A stretch of 64,000 nucleotides of DNA from NCBI GenBank assembly GCA_037178975.1, contig JASJZH010000005.1, forward strand, positions 310,001 through 374,000. The letters run 5' to 3'. Below are positions 62,551-64,000 of the stretch, one piece after another (the stretch's first letter is position 1; each line of letters starts with the position of its first letter). The position numbers and the translations under genes are program-made. This stretch comes from Oscheius tipulae (taxonomy: Eukaryota > Nematoda > Chromadorea > Rhabditida > Rhabditidae). Below the pieces are notes generated by a model. The model saw only the letters and a program-made list of their open reading frames with translations. It made no database searches and was not told the DNA's origin.

Positions 62551-64000
62551 TTATCTACCAAAATAGTTGGCTCCAGCCACCGCTGCTGCAACTTGAGCTT
62601 GTACGGGCCGTCTTCTCAATTCATCCTTGAATCGCCTCTTAGCCACATGGAGGAACTCTTTCCTCATGCTTACTTCCTCCTCCTTCAGTCTTGTCTTCAG
62701 GAGAAGAGCCTTGCTCTTTCCATCCTCCATAAGAATACTGTACACGGCCTGGTATTGCAGCCGAGTAGAGGGATCATACGACTGTTCCATAATCATAATG
62801 ATGGCTGACCATTGTCTGAGCCATTCCAGAGAGTTTCCAGAGACCTCAGAGGTGTATGGATAAAACAGTTTGTGCTTACCTCAATGTAGGTGTTGGTCAT
62901 CATGGCAATCAGCATGTTGATCAAGAGGATAGTGACAAGGAGCATGTAGATGACGAAGGTTATCTAAAATGGAAGCGTCTCCTCTTTGTCTCTTTGTCTG
63001 TGTCTCTGTCTCTCACCTTCCCGATGACAGTATGCTCACAGTCCTCCAGTTGCTCAAAAAATACAGAAAACTCTGTCAGACTCATGATGAACATTCTGAC
63101 GTAGGACTCTGCCACATTGGACATGATACTCTTCTCTCTCCTTTCGGAGTGATAGTTTGGGTCATTTCTCTTGTAGCCAAGGAATATTATGTAGAAAGCT
63201 GCAACCATCTATGTCCTTAAAATGTCCATACCCTGTGAGAATCCAATAACAATGACCAAGTAGATGAGAAAGAAGCGCATGAGGTCTCGAAGAATGATCT
63301 TGTAGAGCATTAGGACGAATGGACCGACAGATTTGAAACCTCTGAAGAGTCAGAGAGTGACAGAGACAGAGACTGGAAGTGACAGTGACAGTGACAAACC
63401 TGCAGAAGAACAGAAACTTGACAGCTGTCAAGAGTACAGTCATGACCCAGACGATATCCTCCGCCTCGTCCAGACAGAGCAGTCTCAGAACAAAGCCAAT
63501 AAGCATAAGACAACAGGAGATGAGAAAGACTGTCTTGGCCGGAAAACCTGACAATCCAAGAAAGTACATCTTCCTGCCAACATTCCGAATATGCAGCCAT
63601 GTCTGGACAAGATACAAGGTGGCACCCAAGACAGATATGATGCTCAGAACGTGGTAGGCCAAAAATTTGAGGCATTTTCAAAGATGTCCAAAAAACTGAC
63701 CAGATCTTTGCCTCTTAGCGCATGCCAATCCCATTTGGCAGTACAGAGGAGCTGTCTCTTGCCCAAATCCCTTTCGAAAGGTGTTGGGCGAATGAGAAAA
63801 CAGATCAGAACACAGAAAAAGTAGCAAATGTACATGAAGAGCTGAGAGAAGAGCCTGAAAAGCTTGTGGCTTAGAAAGTATGGGAATAGTACGTGTTGCG
63901 ACCATAAGTGGCCCATTTTAATTGGACAAGCTGTTCCAAGAGTATAGGTAAGAGTTCCAGATGGGCCGACTTCTCACCGTAAACCACAATGGCCAAGGCG
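62551..64000 (-). CDS. TRPV cation channel (OSM-9/OCR type), 3' part
   Basis: Sensory cation channel subunit; the ankyrin region and start lie beyond the window. Exons (minus): 64000-63893, 63854-63701, 63659-63400, 63341-63232, 63198-63017, 62963-62880, 62844-62551. Landmarks in order: [20 protein letters not shown] and KWATYGRNT (end of the ankyrin region, pre-TM1), TM1 [18 protein letters not shown]2 [17 protein letters not shown]3 [16 protein letters not shown]4 [21 protein letters not shown]4-S5 [22 protein letters not shown]5 [16 protein letters not shown], pore region [16 protein letters not shown]6 [23 protein letters not shown] box [16 protein letters not shown]. The TM1-TM2 junction at 63660 lacks an AG. 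The stop TAA overlaps a minus-strand AATAAA (62551-62546), so the 3' UTR is very short. Confidence 0.9.

Noticed and set aside
63855-63892. Apparent second frameshift in the TRPV gene
   Set aside because: A 38-base intron with a GTACT donor and TTTTCAG acceptor restores the frame and gives exactly the TM1 spacing seen in other TRPVs.

Overview
The window reads as a stretch of nematode nuclear genome. The evidence is three small seven-transmembrane chemoreceptor genes of the nematode Srg/Srv type, an acetylcholinesterase ending in a T-type tail, a TRPV channel of the OSM-9/OCR kind, many introns of only 33-44 bases with TTTCAG-like acceptors, and likely trans-splice acceptors just upstream of start codons. 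The exact genus cannot be told. CTCTGTCTCT / GACAGAGA microsatellite tracts fill most longer introns and intergenic stretches on both strands, and they create many long but meaningless open frames.

Layout. 0.5-9.2 kb is a dense cluster of small surface and secreted genes: chemoreceptor 1 (-), a three-domain chitin-binding protein (-), an antimicrobial-peptide-like precursor (+), chemoreceptor 2 (+), a head-to-head pair of secreted glycine/arginine-rich peptides (- and +), and chemoreceptor 3 (-), whose second exon carries a 395-bp inverted-repeat element flanked by a 6-bp duplication. 10.9-13.7 kb is the propionyl-CoA carboxylase alpha gene (+). 13.7-32.1 kb holds no gene I can support; it is rich in repeats, a fold-back element, microsatellites and copies of a TATA-bearing dispersed repeat. 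32.2-34.0 kb is a five-finger C2H2-type transcription factor (+).

34-39.6 kb is non-coding as far as I can see. 39.6-43.0 kb holds three genes on the minus strand: an acyl-CoA thioesterase, a multi-pass membrane protein of unknown function 141 bp upstream of it (possible operon), and a neuropeptide-like precursor. 43-53.1 kb is mostly non-coding, with repeats and two weak candidate coding regions. 53.1-56.9 kb is acetylcholinesterase (ace-1 type, +, 13 exons, 622 residues) with a tRNA gene and a tRNA-like sequence in its introns. A cytosolic alpha-carbonic anhydrase (-) converges on it at 57.3-58.4 kb. 58.4-62.5 kb is repeats and non-coding sequence. 62.5-64.0 kb is the 3' part of a TRPV channel gene (-) that runs off the window.

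Working together: the chemoreceptors, TRPV channel, acetylcholinesterase and neuropeptide-like precursor are all expected to act in the nervous system; the chitin-binding and small secreted peptides suggest surface or immune roles; PCCA and the thioesterase act in acyl-CoA metabolism. Exon borders were assigned by eye from splice motifs, reading frame and family length; the best-checked are ace-1, PCCA, carbonic anhydrase, the thioesterase and the chemoreceptors, where summed exon lengths give intact frames.
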